64,000 nucleotides of DNA. It comes from Lentzea albida (GTDB lineage Bacteria; Actinomycetota; Actinomycetes; Mycobacteriales; Pseudonocardiaceae). Positions within the stretch are counted from its first letter, which is position 1. Each line of letters opens with the position of its first letter. The stretch spans positions 288,715-352,714 of the forward strand of contig NZ_FOFV01000009.1 of the NCBI RefSeq assembly GCF_900111005.1, read 5' to 3'. The position numbers were made by a program, and so were the translations under genes. The notes below the pieces were generated by a model. The model saw only the letters and a list, made by a program, of their open reading frames with translations. It had not been told where the DNA came from and made no database searches. This document shows, piece by piece, positions 20,301-28,615 of the stretch.

Positions 20301-23300
20301 AGCGGGGTCTCCGGCAGCGGGTCGCCCGGCTCGCTCGCGGTGGCGCCGAACTGCGGCCACGTCAACGTCATCGTGACCGACTGCTTCCACTCCACCGGCT
20401 CCGGCCGCTCGCGGTGGAGGTGCCGCTTCGGTGGCTGGATCCGCAGGCGGTGGTGCACGTCGTGCGACGTCCGGGTCACCTTGGCGCCCGCCTGGGTGAT
20501 CTCCACGGTCTCCCGCGTCGTCCCGGTCGCCGAGGTGCGCCGCTCCGACGCGGTGCCCAGCAGGCCCTGCACCGAGAACGACACGGTCACCGGCCCGGCC
20601 GGCACCGACCCCTGCACCGGGTTCACCGGCGTCGAGACCACCTCGGCCGACGTGCCGTCCTCCGCCTCCCGGACCGTCTCCGACCTCGTCAGGTCCGCGG
20701 TCGTGCTGACGGCGTGGTGGTGGGGTGCTCCGATGCCGAGCGCGTGCACCTCGACCTCGAAGTCCTCCCACACCTCGCGGATGCCTTCGAGCGAGCGGTC
20801 CAGCTGCTTGAGCTTCGCGTCGGCGAACGTCACGTCGACCCACCGGCCCAGTTCCGCGGAGTCCTCGCCGAGCTCCCGCAGCTGGTCCCGCAGCGTGCTG
20901 CGCAGGTGGGCGAAGTCCGGTTCCCCGTCGACCTGCGGCTGGTCGACCTGTGCCCGCCAGGCCCGCGCCTCCTCCGCGGCCGTCACCCAGGAGCCGGTCG
21001 TCGACAGGCTCGCGTTGCGCCGGTGCGGGCCCGACCTCCGCCTGCCCGGCCTCGGACTGCTCGGACCACCGGGTGTCCGGTGCACTTCCAGGGGACTGAG
21101 CAGGCTCGTACCCCGCCGGGGCCTCGACGCTCCCCCTCTCAGCGCGGGTTTCAGCCCGGCCTCGCGCGCCAGCTGCTCGGCGAGTGCCCGGACCGGTTGT
21201 CCCGGGGGCCGGCCCTCCTCCAGTTGGTACAACCGGTACGCGACCAGCTCCACCACGTCGTCGTGAGCCCGCTGGAACCGCGACCCCGGCACCGCGAACT
21301 GGTTCACCGTCAGCGTCGCCAGTGTCCGCAGCGACGCGACCCGTTCCGGTGACAGCTGCCGCCACTGCTGCGGCAACCGGCCTACCTCCGCGACGCTCGA
21401 CAGCTCCGGCAACGACGAGACGGGCTGCGGCGGCCTGGACTCCGTCCGTTCGGCGGACACCGGCCGGGAGCCGGGGTGGTCCCCCGGCAGCAGCAAGGCC
21501 GGGCTCTCGGCTCCCCAGTCCGCTGCCCAGGTGACGAGCTCCGCCGCTGTGAGCACCGACGGGTGGCTCCTCATCGGGTCGCTCAGCACGAACACGCGGC
21601 GTCCCCCCACCACACCTGCGCGGAGGTGGACCGCGTGGTCCGGTGTCAGGACCACATGGCCGGGTGAGGAGGCGAGCCGACTCCAGAACTCCGCCCGCTG
21701 TGCGGGAAGGGCGAGGTACTCCGCCAAGGGCACGCGCGAGGTGGTCGCGGACTCCGCGCCGAAGAGGGTGGCGTCCGGTTCCGGTGCGAGCCCGTGCTGG
21801 AACAGGGCCGGGTACCGGTTGGGCGCGACACCGGAGAGCCGCCGAGGACCTCGGTCCACGAGCGCCGGTGCGGCCAGCAGCGCGCTGCTCCACCAGTGGC
21901 CCGCCACGACCTTCTTCGTCAGCACCGGCACGACGTCCTGGCTCAGGTCGGCCGCGGCGAGCTTCTGCATCGTCCGGCTCCAGCGCACCGTCAGCGCACG
22001 CCAGTCGTGGCGCACGCCCGGATCGGCCTGGTCGGCGGCCACCAGCTGCAAGGCCCGGCGTTCGATGGCGTCGAACTCGGATCGCGCCGCTGCGATCCGC
22101 CCGCGTGCCATGTCCTCCAGGGAACGGCCGAACGGGCGGTCCGCGGCCGACCGGACCTCTGCGGCGGTCCTGCTGATGACCAGCTCCGCGGAGTCCGCGG
22201 CGGAACGGCCGAGGTGCAGCAGCGCGGCGGTGCCGGGGACGCGGTTGCGCACGGCCGCGTTCATCGCGGCCGCGACACACGTCGTGATGAAGTACTGCTC
22301 CTCGTGGCCGGCACCCGCGAACAGCGACTCGGCCAGCGCGGACGGGTTGTCCCGCAACGCGGCGAACAGCGGAGAGGCGACGACGGCGGTCCTGGCCGCG
22401 GCGCTGAGGTTCACCAGTCCCAGCGCGGCGAGGCGGACCGGCAACGTCGTCCCCGCGTGCAGGTGGAGTCCCCGCAGCGAGGACCTCGCGGCGGTGAAGG
22501 GGTTCTCGCCGCGGGACACCACTGCGGTGAGGTCGTCCAGCACCGCGGTCAACCGGTCCGCGGTGATGGGCCGGATCTCCTTCGGGTCAACGGCGCGTCC
22601 GCGGCCCGTGAGCTTCGGCCCGAGCGGAACCTCCCGCGTCGGCACCAGTGCCGCGGCGAGCAACGCCTCGGTGACGAAGGCGCGGACCTGCGCCGCCTCG
22701 ACCGGCTCGACCGAGGTGGTCAGCGCGGCGTTCAGCGAGACGAGCCGCTCACGGGTGCCCGGCGGCAGGGCCAGGTGCTCCAGCCTCCCGCCGGCCGCGA
22801 GCGCGGCGTACTCGGCGGCCACGGCACGCACCTCGGTCCGCGGCACCTCCAGCGCGGTCAGGCCGTGCACGGCCCGGTCGTACTCGGCCTCGGCCCGCTG
22901 CGGTGCGGCCCGCGAGCCGTCGTGGTCGATCTCGACGGTGGCGCGGCGCATCTCCTCCGCGGGAACACCATCGTCGGCCGTGCCGATCTCGGTGACGAGC
23001 CGGACCTCGACCTCGGCTGTGGAGCCCGGTGCGTCCTCACCCCGCAGGACGACCAGTTCCCGTTGCACCGCCGCGAGGAACTCGTCCCGCACGAGCTCCG
23101 CTCTCGCTCGTGCCGCCGTGGTGGGCACCGGCACCCCGAAGGGTCCTGACCGGCCGTTGCCCCGGCCCGTGATCACCGCCGTCGGCGGCGTGAGGCCGTG
23201 TTCTGCGCGCAGCAGTGCGGTCCGGGCGACCTGGCGCGCGACCGCCCGGACTGGAGCGAGTGCGTCCGCCGGTGCGGTACGCGCCCCTTCGTCGAACCAC

Positions 23301-26300
23301 ACGGACGCCGGGGACGGCGGCTGCACACCTCCCAGCACGACGACGGTGAGCGCGCCCTCCGGCCGCTGGTCGTGGAAGGTCTCCCCCGGCCCCTTGCCGT
23401 ACATGCGGAAGTGCCGGCGCCTCGCCGCCGTGCCGTGCTTTCCCGCACGCGCGTGGCTTTCCAGCGTGATCTGGCTCTGGCCGTCCGCGCTCTCGGCGAC
23501 GACCGCGGCGAAGTGGTAGCCGAAGTGCCGTCCGTCCGCTCCTCCACTCATGGTCACGTTGACGTACGCCTGTCCTGGCCGCGCCCACGCGTACCGGTTC
23601 ACCCCGACCCGGCGTGCGAGGTCGTCCATCCGCCCGGCGGATTCCGGTGTGTGGCCGGTGAGCCCCGGTGCCGCGGCGTGATGACGGCCGGTGAACAACA
23701 CCGCCATCCGGACGTCCACATCGGACACCTCACCGGACTCCGCGCTCACCGTCAGGCTGTCCGCCAGGCGCAGCAGTGCGGTGAGTTCCAAGCCGTCGTC
23801 CGCGTTGATCGGCGCCGTCGCCGTGGTGCCGTCCGGCCCGGTGAACAGCACCGTGTCGAAGCCGGCACCGTGGACCACGCCCGCGAAGTCGCTGCTGACG
23901 TCGGCGACGTCCGGCGGCACGAGCGGAACGACGCGGTGCAGCACCTGTTCGCGGCCGGGATCACCCACGGCGACCGTCGTGCTCCCGACGTCCAGCGCCA
24001 CGCCGCTGCCGAGGCCGCGCAGCACTTCCCGCGCGCGGTCGAGCACGTCGGTGGTGGCGAAGAACTCGGGCGTGTGGTCCACCTCGGCGGAGTGGAGGGC
24101 TTTGACCGCGAGGGTGCCGTCACCCGCCAGCCGGAGGTCCGCCGGCTCCCGCAGCCGCGGCGCTGCCGGGACGACGGTGTGCTGCGGCAGGCCGGCGACG
24201 GGGCGGCCGGGGAACACCGTGGCGAAGTCGTCCAGCGGCACGTCACCGATGAACAGGTCGAGCACGTCGGTGAACCGCCGCGGCATGCTCAAGCCCTGCG
24301 CGGGCACCGCGTCCGGGCTCCACCGGCCCATCAGCGTTCCGCTGACGTCGAGCCCGCCGCCCTGGTTCGTGGTCTCGTCGACGAGCCCCAGCATGTGGCC
24401 GAACTCGTGTGCGCTGTGCTCCTGCGACTGACCGGGGTGCCAGTTCGTCTGGTCGATGAGGCGGCCGGGGTCCATCGTCACCACGTGGTGGACCGCGGAC
24501 GTCCCGTCGGCGGGCAGGAGGCGGAACCACAGCGGCTCACCGTCCGGTCTGCGCAGCGGCCCCCCTTCGCGTCCGCTGTTGAAGTAGCGGTCCACACCGG
24601 CCTGGGCGCTGCGCAGCAACGCCTCCCGCGTCGCCTCGTCGTGGCGCCCCTCGGGGTCGAGCGCGACGCGGACGGTGACCTCGGTGATCGGCCCGTCCCC
24701 GGTCGCGAACCGGCGCACCTCGAACGCCGACCTCTCGACCGCGTCGTGGCCGGGCAGCGCGCGGATCCGGCCCCGCTGCACCACACCCGTGCGCTCCGGC
24801 TGCGCTCCGGCTGCGAGCGCCCCGCCGGGCGTCACCGCGTCCTCGATGGCGTCGGCGTGGTCGGGCAGGAGGCGGAGCAGTCGCCGCAGCGGCTCGGGTT
24901 CCCGGTCGAACAGACCGTTCACGCCGGCGGGATCCCGTTCCGCGAGGGTGGACAGGGCGTCGTGGACCAGGTCGATGGACACGTCGGCACCGGAGGCTGT
25001 CTCCAGGTCGACGCATGCGGCGATGTCGGCGAGCGCGCGGTCCACCCGTCGTTCGGCGGCAAGGGCGTAGAACTCGCGCATCTCGACGATGGCGGCCCGC
25101 GACTCCGCGTCGGCGTGTGCCCACGAGGTGTCGTGCGGGCCCACCAGGTCGGGGAAGCCGTACACGTGCGAGTCGGTGAGCACCAGCACCGGCACGTCGA
25201 CGGGATAGCCGTCGTCCCACCGCATCGGGAAGTTCCGCTGGTCGTCCATCAGCTGCTGCTGCACCACCTCGGCGGTGCCCTGGTACCGCCGTACCTCGTC
25301 GGCGCCCGCGGCACGAGCCCAGTCGTCGATGCTCAACGGCCGTTCGGCGTTCACGGACGGGTCGAACACGATCCACTCGCGACTGCTCGGCGTCACCACG
25401 GCGACGGCGACGGCGATGTGGAAGTCCCACTCGACTTCGGCCGTGCCCAGCCCCGGTCCCCCGATGACGACCTTCCGCGGGTCGGCACCCCGCTGTTGGA
25501 GCGCGACGGCCATCCGGTGAGCCCGGTAGGTGCAGCCGTCGTCCGCGTAGTCGTAGGGCAGGCGCCGCTCACCGAAGAGGTGGTCGTCGAAGGTCAGCTC
25601 GCGCAGCTGCGCGAACCACGCGTCCGCCTGCTCCCGCGACACGGGATCCGTGATCACGTCGCCCAGCAGGTGGTCGACGTAGGCGGACTCGTCCGGCCGC
25701 AGCCGGCGCAGCTCGGTGCCGAGGTCCTCGCGGAACTCGTCCCAGTAGGCGTCCTCGACGACTCTGACCGCCTGGGGGTCCCTGCCCAGACCGTCCAGCA
25801 ACGTCACCGCGCCCTCGAAGTCGTGGCGCCGGACGTGGGCATCGACCTCCCGCACCAGCTCCCGCACCGACGGCAGCTCGGCCGGGTCGGCGTCCGGGGC
25901 CACCGCGATCGAGCCGATGGGCCTCTCGTCGGCGGGGTCGGCGTGGAACGTGGTCACCCGTCCCATGACCTGCAACGCGCGCTCGTAGTCGACGCCGGAC
26001 AGCCGCCCGTCCTCGTGCGCGGCGGACAGCGCCTGCGCCAGCTGGTACGACCTCTCCTGCGCGCCCGGCACCTCCATGAGCCGGTGCAACTCGATCAGCA
26101 ACCGCCTGCCGTTGACGGCGGGCTGCTCCAGCGTGGAGACGACGGACCGGTGTGCGATGTCCGTGGCCTGCTCCGGTGCCACGGGCGTCTGGGCGCGTAC
26201 GACCTGGCTGACGGCGTCCGGGGCCTGGCCCGGCGCCTGTGGCACCTCGGTGCTCGGCGGCAGTGCGGCGGTGACCCGGCCGCCGGAACCAGTGGACGTT

Positions 26301-28093
26301 CCCCCGGTCTCGACGGGTCGCGTCTCGTCTGCGGAGACTTGCCTCGCGTCGATGCGGTGGTCGTCGCCCACGTGCGCCTCATCGCTGTGCTGCCGGGAGA
26401 GGTCGGCGCCTACCGCGGCGACGTCGCGTCCGCTGGCCCGGTCGTCGCCGGTCTGCTGAGCCGACGGCGCGGACCGCGGGTCGTTCACGGCCGCCGGGTG
26501 AGCGGCGGAGGACTCCGGAGCCGTCTGCCCGGACGGCGGGGAGGCGGTGAGCCCGTGCTCGGCACGCGGCTGCGTCGCCGGTGGAGCGTCCTGCCCGCCG
26601 CTGATCGGTGCCGTCTGCACCTCGTTCCGCAAGGTGGGCGAAGTCGGCGGGGTGACCTGTCCGGCAGCCGGCACGTCCGCGGCGGAGGACTCGGCCGCCG
26701 GAGGCACGATCGCTGGAGAGGAACCGGCCGCCGGATGGACCACTGCCGGAGACGACCCGGCCACCGGAGCCACCACCCCGGGAGACGATCCGGTGACAGG
26801 TCCGACCCGCAGCCCGTCCCCGGTCCCCCGCACAGCGGGAGGCCCACCGGCGGGAACATCCCGTGGAACCTCGACCGCAGCGGGAACGCCGCCTCGCACA
26901 GGCGTCACCCGCCCACCGGACGGCGCGTCGACGCCACCGTTCCGCCCCGGCCCGGACCCCGAACCCGTCACGGCACCGGAACCACCACCTCCGGACGCTC
27001 GCGCGCCTCCGTCCGCGTGGACGCCTCCCCCGGCAGACGTCCCGTTCCCTCGACCCGACGGAACCGCACCACGAGCGGCGCCACCACTACCCGCCCACGT
27101 CCCGGCTCCACCGGTCGCCGATGGATTTCCTTCCACCACAACAGAACCAGATGCCCCTGTTCCGCCCTCATCGGCAACAGACCCGTTTGCCGACGCTGCT
27201 CCGGGATCGCCGATCGCCCCCAGCACGGGCACCTTCACCGCGTCCCCGTTGACCAGCCGGTCGATCGCGTCCCCGGCGTCGTGCGCCTTCTTCTCGGCCG
27301 CACCGCTGAAAGCACCACCCACCGCACCGGCCCACAGGCCGTTCAGGCTGCCGCCGAGGACCCCCGCGGTGCCGGCGCCCACCACGACGTCGGCGACCGC
27401 TTCCGCCGCACCGTGGAACGCCGCCGTGTCCTCGACGCGCGGTTTCCACCGGCTCGCACCCAGGTGCATGCCGCCGGCGAGGCCCTCCGCCGCGCCACCG
27501 GCCACGAAGCTGATCAACGAGCTGGTGCCGTCCCAGCGGTGGCGGTTGCCCTCGGCGACCTGGGAGAGCTGCGCGATCGCGTCCTGCGCGACCTCCTCCA
27601 CGCCGCCCTCGACGGCCTCGCCGATCAACCTGATGGTCCAGTGCAGCCGCATCGAGATCTGCTGCACGGCGATGCGCGCGGAGGTGATGAACGACGGGAC
27701 GAGCGGCGCGGTGAAAGGGCTCGACAGCGCCCACAGGATCGACGCGGCGAAGAAGGCGATCTCCACCATCATCGCGTAGACGGAGTGCTCGACGTTCAAC
27801 GCGAGGTCGAGCAGGCTGCTCGACTGCGCCCCGGTGATCTGCGCGATCCGGGGCACCTGGCCGAGCACGCGGGTGACCTGTTCGCGGAACGCGCGCCCGG
27901 CGCGGCCACCGATGGCGTGCTCGACCGACCCCACCAGCTGCGCGACGCCGTCCGCCAGTTCTTGCAACGTCCGGCCGCTGTCCAGCCAGTTCTGCGCGAG
28001 CGCACGCGTGGCCGCCACGTCGACCTTCGGTGCCTGCTGCCCGGCCACGAGGACCCAGAGCCAGTCGAACGACGGATCGAAGTGCAGACTCAC
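14384..28093 (-). CDS. Giant T7SS polymorphic effector (protein glutaminase, metzincin, papain-like domains)
   Basis: A 4,569-aa protein, last gene of a YbaB-like / WXG100-like / giant cassette. The N-terminus (1-290) is a helical WXG100-like and hydrophobic region typical of large T7SS-exported toxins. A Pro/Ser/Gly/Ala-rich linker runs to about 640. Then come a protein-glutaminase-type domain (triad C854, H892, D911), a metzincin-type zinc-protease motif HEFGHMLGLVDE (about 1229-1240), a papain-like domain (C1939, H2156, D2172), a beta-rich region (about 2375-3920), and a second papain-like domain with Cys replaced by Gly at 4148. The GTG start at 28093 has GAGGA about 4-5 bases upstream and lies 43 bp after the WXG100-like gene. 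It is probably exported by the neighbouring ESX machine; cell targets are unknown. Databases may label such giants with generic domain names. Confidence 0.9.
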   Translation of the reverse strand: MSLHFDPSFDWLWVLVAGQQAPKVDVAATRALAQNWLDSGRTLQELADGVAQLVGSVEHAIGGRAGRAFREQVTRVLGQVPRIAQITGAQSSSLLDLALNVEHSVYAMMVEIAFFAASILWALSSPFTAPLVPSFITSARIAVQQISMRLHWTIRLIGEAVEGGVEEVAQDAIAQLSQVAEGNRHRWDGTSSLISFVAGGAAEGLAGGMHLGASRWKPRVEDTAAFHGAAEAVADVVVGAGTAGVLGGSLNGLWAGAVGGAFSGAAEKKAHDAGDAIDRLVNGDAVKVPVLGAIGDPGAASANGSVADEGGTGASGSVVVEGNPSATGGAGTWAGSGGAARGAVPSGRGNGTSAGGGVHADGGARASGGGGSGAVTGSGSGPGRNGGVDAPSGGRVTPVRGGVPAAVEVPRDVPAGGPPAVRGTGDGLRVGPVTGSSPGVVAPVAGSSPAVVHPAAGSSPAIVPPAAESSAADVPAAGQVTPPTSPTLRNEVQTAPISGGQDAPPATQPRAEHGLTASPPSGQTAPESSAAHPAAVNDPRSAPSAQQTGDDRASGRDVAAVGADLSRQHSDEAHVGDDHRIDARQVSADETRPVETGGTSTGSGGRVTAALPPSTEVPQAPGQAPDAVSQVVRAQTPVAPEQATDIAHRSVVSTLEQPAVNGRRLLIELHRLMEVPGAQERSYQLAQALSAAHEDGRLSGVDYERALQVMGRVTTFHADPADERPIGSIAVAPDADPAELPSVRELVREVDAHVRRHDFEGAVTLLDGLGRDPQAVRVVEDAYWDEFREDLGTELRRLRPDESAYVDHLLGDVITDPVSREQADAWFAQLRELTFDDHLFGERRLPYDYADDGCTYRAHRMAVALQQRGADPRKVVIGGPGLGTAEVEWDFHIAVAVAVVTPSSREWIVFDPSVNAERPLSIDDWARAAGADEVRRYQGTAEVVQQQLMDDQRNFPMRWDDGYPVDVPVLVLTDSHVYGFPDLVGPHDTSWAHADAESRAAIVEMREFYALAAERRVDRALADIAACVDLETASGADVSIDLVHDALSTLAERDPAGVNGLFDREPEPLRRLLRLLPDHADAIEDAVTPGGALAAGAQPERTGVVQRGRIRALPGHDAVERSAFEVRRFATGDGPITEVTVRVALDPEGRHDEATREALLRSAQAGVDRYFNSGREGGPLRRPDGEPLWFRLLPADGTSAVHHVVTMDPGRLIDQTNWHPGQSQEHSAHEFGHMLGLVDETTNQGGGLDVSGTLMGRWSPDAVPAQGLSMPRRFTDVLDLFIGDVPLDDFATVFPGRPVAGLPQHTVVPAAPRLREPADLRLAGDGTLAVKALHSAEVDHTPEFFATTDVLDRAREVLRGLGSGVALDVGSTTVAVGDPGREQVLHRVVPLVPPDVADVSSDFAGVVHGAGFDTVLFTGPDGTTATAPINADDGLELTALLRLADSLTVSAESGEVSDVDVRMAVLFTGRHHAAAPGLTGHTPESAGRMDDLARRVGVNRYAWARPGQAYVNVTMSGGADGRHFGYHFAAVVAESADGQSQITLESHARAGKHGTAARRRHFRMYGKGPGETFHDQRPEGALTVVVLGGVQPPSPASVWFDEGARTAPADALAPVRAVARQVARTALLRAEHGLTPPTAVITGRGNGRSGPFGVPVPTTAARARAELVRDEFLAAVQRELVVLRGEDAPGSTAEVEVRLVTEIGTADDGVPAEEMRRATVEIDHDGSRAAPQRAEAEYDRAVHGLTALEVPRTEVRAVAAEYAALAAGGRLEHLALPPGTRERLVSLNAALTTSVEPVEAAQVRAFVTEALLAAALVPTREVPLGPKLTGRGRAVDPKEIRPITADRLTAVLDDLTAVVSRGENPFTAARSSLRGLHLHAGTTLPVRLAALGLVNLSAAARTAVVASPLFAALRDNPSALAESLFAGAGHEEQYFITTCVAAAMNAAVRNRVPGTAALLHLGRSAADSAELVISRTAAEVRSAADRPFGRSLEDMARGRIAAARSEFDAIERRALQLVAADQADPGVRHDWRALTVRWSRTMQKLAAADLSQDVVPVLTKKVVAGHWWSSALLAAPALVDRGPRRLSGVAPNRYPALFQHGLAPEPDATLFGAESATTSRVPLAEYLALPAQRAEFWSRLASSPGHVVLTPDHAVHLRAGVVGGRRVFVLSDPMRSHPSVLTAAELVTWAADWGAESPALLLPGDHPGSRPVSAERTESRPPQPVSSLPELSSVAEVGRLPQQWRQLSPERVASLRTLATLTVNQFAVPGSRFQRAHDDVVELVAYRLYQLEEGRPPGQPVRALAEQLAREAGLKPALRGGASRPRRGTSLLSPLEVHRTPGGPSSPRPGRRRSGPHRRNASLSTTGSWVTAAEEARAWRAQVDQPQVDGEPDFAHLRSTLRDQLRELGEDSAELGRWVDVTFADAKLKQLDRSLEGIREVWEDFEVEVHALGIGAPHHHAVSTTADLTRSETVREAEDGTSAEVVSTPVNPVQGSVPAGPVTVSFSVQGLLGTASERRTSATGTTRETVEITQAGAKVTRTSHDVHHRLRIQPPKRHLHRERPEPVEWKQSVTMTLTWPQFGATASEPGDPLPETPLTAGPALSYPDLAATPDALARARSHAGFERAREALEHVRFVGIDTVFSAVKSTLRLSGSHQEITRLERWLDDLGPKQGKRLVTGEQVEETFRFPGHKPVKVVVRQGKALEGQSFAPGLAQAAARSLGRTVAASHRHSLGAAGTHETGFELGVSAGEELAGLVGVKIGAGVSFSRVNQNLSERVSQVRHELTERIKGDFVDDTISFPFLVVMAEEGKTYRLATLSSDDAHRSFGFLRREDKPLVALHVEAAAVLLFSPVDNDSGDDAGVRDESAPMVPARAAGARDRSGLRADEVAGYARSRWKLSDVSREAVIGRVVRKLYADGLVSGAQDAQAVQRSLRDALGDDPRALFGGDPKRISLPGAEKDLFLGGVVTPGGGEYVRKVSTKELQGFVATSETTKLTAERTRSKGFKVAVDGDAGPVELGGTAGVTRSEQRRGRISETTEEERAWTGKDVPVHLYRHPVEIEVRTGTDWSDLDPPMTWSERPDPAAGAELRTGIAADLEIAVAQRPGRAVDAEPVEPRTESDWVDAGTRPNGATEFERAADLPKRFEVDSMAAITRLGAETAGLLAVPEPEGLRARAEELAKHRLVGARPAQLGSPGEDDAQDVSRRALEQWVSWQSRQGRLGLAEGPGDELRLENYTSESGFAPPALGSRRITGTATLTSTYGNARIIGVDEAHQFTRSNATHTTLESHRRRRTGPNAGLTAKVKLGEVATAEAKAATAYLRGPETTETTTVDARTKVAWVERGYLVEFDARHRLTTSARHTWTGPFGEQHDGPVVGGDRRKYVPRAVTLWIPASEVPRIGELSRHDLDHVLLPDDLRAYEAAHTADAVTPPATAMSEAGIELGMPEPLRPDLALRMMQDIRELLRDYEKTITDPKVRKQFAGLHDEMVRAFGRRLELGGDQVLANVLNGGSPIFGERLGESGKLEQLVVVSAQRVDGADLGVEEDFLVDSEVTTTTRSTSRGERSEWTRSAGVALPPAIPTWIGSALTGGLVNPAAELAAESRRGQDDRVLFRSTVGYRWSGRARRHGHGMRVTVQVRPWARSGVYRRHLPGLRQTPVRDMQVLPGFTVGSAIQTPVPSVLDPARTPLETVDTPLSDLTHGTGLPVDATISATPFHAEGLHARLAELWPELNAGRANGLLVSTTATQLAGRVVAALSPDGYQVDVGSRTVSTATITFDLGRRQLFGPIPGASLRKTTAEGSGPVVTTEENVTAKAALLDGPIAENLIGKGEVERTLAASRYTSRDAEPVPAGVQRDNVHLVLAELRPTLTLEYRDGRTAAVATGQNGVDGEVWLQVDLAGARALGFTSLDTDTGQSAPPTTQGPPAGQDSPATDRPQPVADPRQRSRLTSAYRGVTRGRAQLPLSETDLAHWVDEAVALSSGAVEQHDLADGTAELLRNLDDALGAVPGVALRDQVRAVLNDAVLAATVVPVRDADGQSGDHQAVRPLSPDRLVHLLTDVARHLERGHDPFTTEGSLLHGISYPVGAPLQSRLAVLATVNLTGPARAKVLGDPLFTALLGSPDALAESLFASAGHESRYFQTTGGAAAVNIAVRDRALTIVTMLHAGDAVVSAMAAALPTTSAGFRTHRDRPLGRVQGSRVRDRIAFAREEFAELRTSAGELAAAADRNPAAWRDLTDRWSRTMQKLAATDLTRPRLPVLTPITAPGRLHVSGLVAALKLVDMPVRRRQNPELTGYLTALGAVFAPEPDGTAFGSGFAEVAGEPLVPVSTKLTTARSQYGFWSWLAAGPGQVLHGGSTAVHVRAVRHDGRNLVALGDPRRTGQRLHALPEFRDLAHRHGWSAPESLFADDAAFHRHERLGVDLPAASAVRVDAGVFVGADPDGPLSTAARYLPDEDDVVALVLDHGVALDADDARRVLLAAGWNGAEAVRLFTAHDANPGADAAALAAWLGVAVIRPTADGWRWYWPDGKQRAGSYALEVPEEVAERLGLPAPQEPAVPVQPPRR
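14830..16200 (-). other. Domain: papain-like domain, Cys-to-Gly pseudoenzyme copy
   Basis: It repeats the intact domain: AESLFASAGHESRYFQTTGG aligns with AESLFAGAGHEEQYFITTCV, so the nucleophile is Gly4148. His4365 (AVHVRAV) and Asp4381 (ALGDPR) are kept at identical spacing (217 and 16). Peptidase activity is therefore not expected. Confidence 0.65.
16340..20970 (-). other. Region: long beta-rich module of the 4,569-aa effector
   Basis: About 1,500 residues rich in Val/Thr/Arg/Glu strands of the type E-T-T-x-V-x-R. It shows no catalytic motif, and probably forms a structural or delivery scaffold. It resembles in composition the two beta-rich modules of the larger giant, but I could not establish alignment by eye. 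Confidence 0.45.
21450..22800 (-). other. Domain: papain-like Cys/His/Asp domain, intact copy
   Basis: Key residues are YFITTCVAAAMN (C1939), DHAVHLRAG (H2156) and VLSDPM (D2172). Cys-to-His spacing is 217 and His-to-Asp 16, matching the C-terminal copy exactly. The order Cys-His-Asp is that of papain-like peptidases and deamidases; the substrate is unknown. Confidence 0.6.
24245..24780 (-). other. Domain: metzincin-type zinc peptidase (HExxHxxGxxD)
   Basis: HEFGHMLGLVDE fits the snapalysin-type motif in which Asp is the third zinc ligand. A GTLMGR segment supplies a plausible Met-turn about 20 residues later. The fold-like lead-in SAFEVRRF...VDRYFN is shared with the first metzincin domain of the >10,767-aa protein. 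Confidence 0.75.
25210..25580 (-). other. Domain: protein-glutaminase (Gln deamidase) catalytic core
   Basis: The motifs are DGCTYRAHRM (C854), EWDFHIAVAV (H892) and WIVFDPSVN (D911), in the order and with nearly the spacing of secreted protein glutaminase (Cys-His-Asp, about 41 and 20 residues there; 38 and 19 here). Predicted activity is deamidation of protein glutamine side chains. All three residues are intact. Confidence 0.82.
27230..28093 (-). other. Domain: helical WXG100-like N-terminus of the 4,569-aa effector
   Basis: Residues 1-290 are mainly alpha-helical, with hydrophobic stretches (for example EIAFFAASILWAL) and a Gly/Ala-rich end (AGTAGVLGGSLNGLWAGAVG). This resembles N-terminal targeting regions of CpnT-like and other large T7SS toxins. 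Confidence 0.6.
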
Positions 28094-28136
28094 CGTTCCT
28101 CAACAGACGTCCGTCGAAACCCTCGCAGCAGCAGTG

Positions 28137-28610
28137 TCAGCGGCGGCCGTCACCGTCCGCCTGCCGGCCGGGCACGTTCCCGGGGTCAGGGGTGCCCTCG
28201 AGGTTCAGCGCTTTCAGGGCGATGTCCGTGGCGTTCGCCTCGACGCCCGCGCAGTACGCGCTGAACTGCTTCACGCTGGTGGTGATGATGCCCATGGCCT
28301 TCGCCAGCCCGGCGAGGCCGTTCAGGTACTCCTCCGAGCGCTTGTAGTACTTGGGGGCGAACGCGTTCCAGCTCTCGTCGCCCTCACCGGACGGCAACGG
28401 CGCGTAGGAGGCGAGCTCCCTGTTGCTGTTCGCGTAGTGGCGGAACCGGTCCGCGGCCGACTCGAAGCCCGCCGCACCCCGGTTCAGCTGGTCGGTGTCG
28501 ACGGAGATCCGCCCGGAACCGTCCCCGAGGTTGAACGGGGCCGGCCTGCTGCCACCTTGACTCCGGTCATCGCCGGAAGCGTCCTCGCCGGGGTTCTCTG
28601 ACTTGATCAT
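28137..28610 (-). CDS. WXG100-like / ESAT-6-like protein
   Basis: A 157-aa protein between the YbaB-like gene and the giant effector. Residues 35-135 form a helical hairpin with WNAFAPKYYKRSEEYLNGL around Trp81. A disordered N-terminus (1-34) is rich in S, G and D, and the tail is polar. It belongs to the broad WXG100/EspC-like superfamily but lacks an exact WxG and an exact YxxxD/E motif. It starts with ATG 5 bp after the YbaB-like stop, with AGGGA inside the end of that gene, and ends 43 bp before the giant. It is likely a co-secreted partner or adaptor for the giant effector. Confidence 0.82.
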   Translation of the reverse strand: MIKSENPGEDASGDDRSQGGSRPAPFNLGDGSGRISVDTDQLNRGAAGFESAADRFRHYANSNRELASYAPLPSGEGDESWNAFAPKYYKRSEEYLNGLAGLAKAMGIITTSVKQFSAYCAGVEANATDIALKALNLEGTPDPGNVPGRQADGDGRR

Positions 28611-28615
28611 CGCGC

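Noticed and set aside
14219..21352. 2,377-codon open frame on the plus strand
   Set aside because: It is the antisense of the 4,569-aa effector; composition is dominated by R, H, P, G and A with no domain motif. Strong third-position GC bias explains it.
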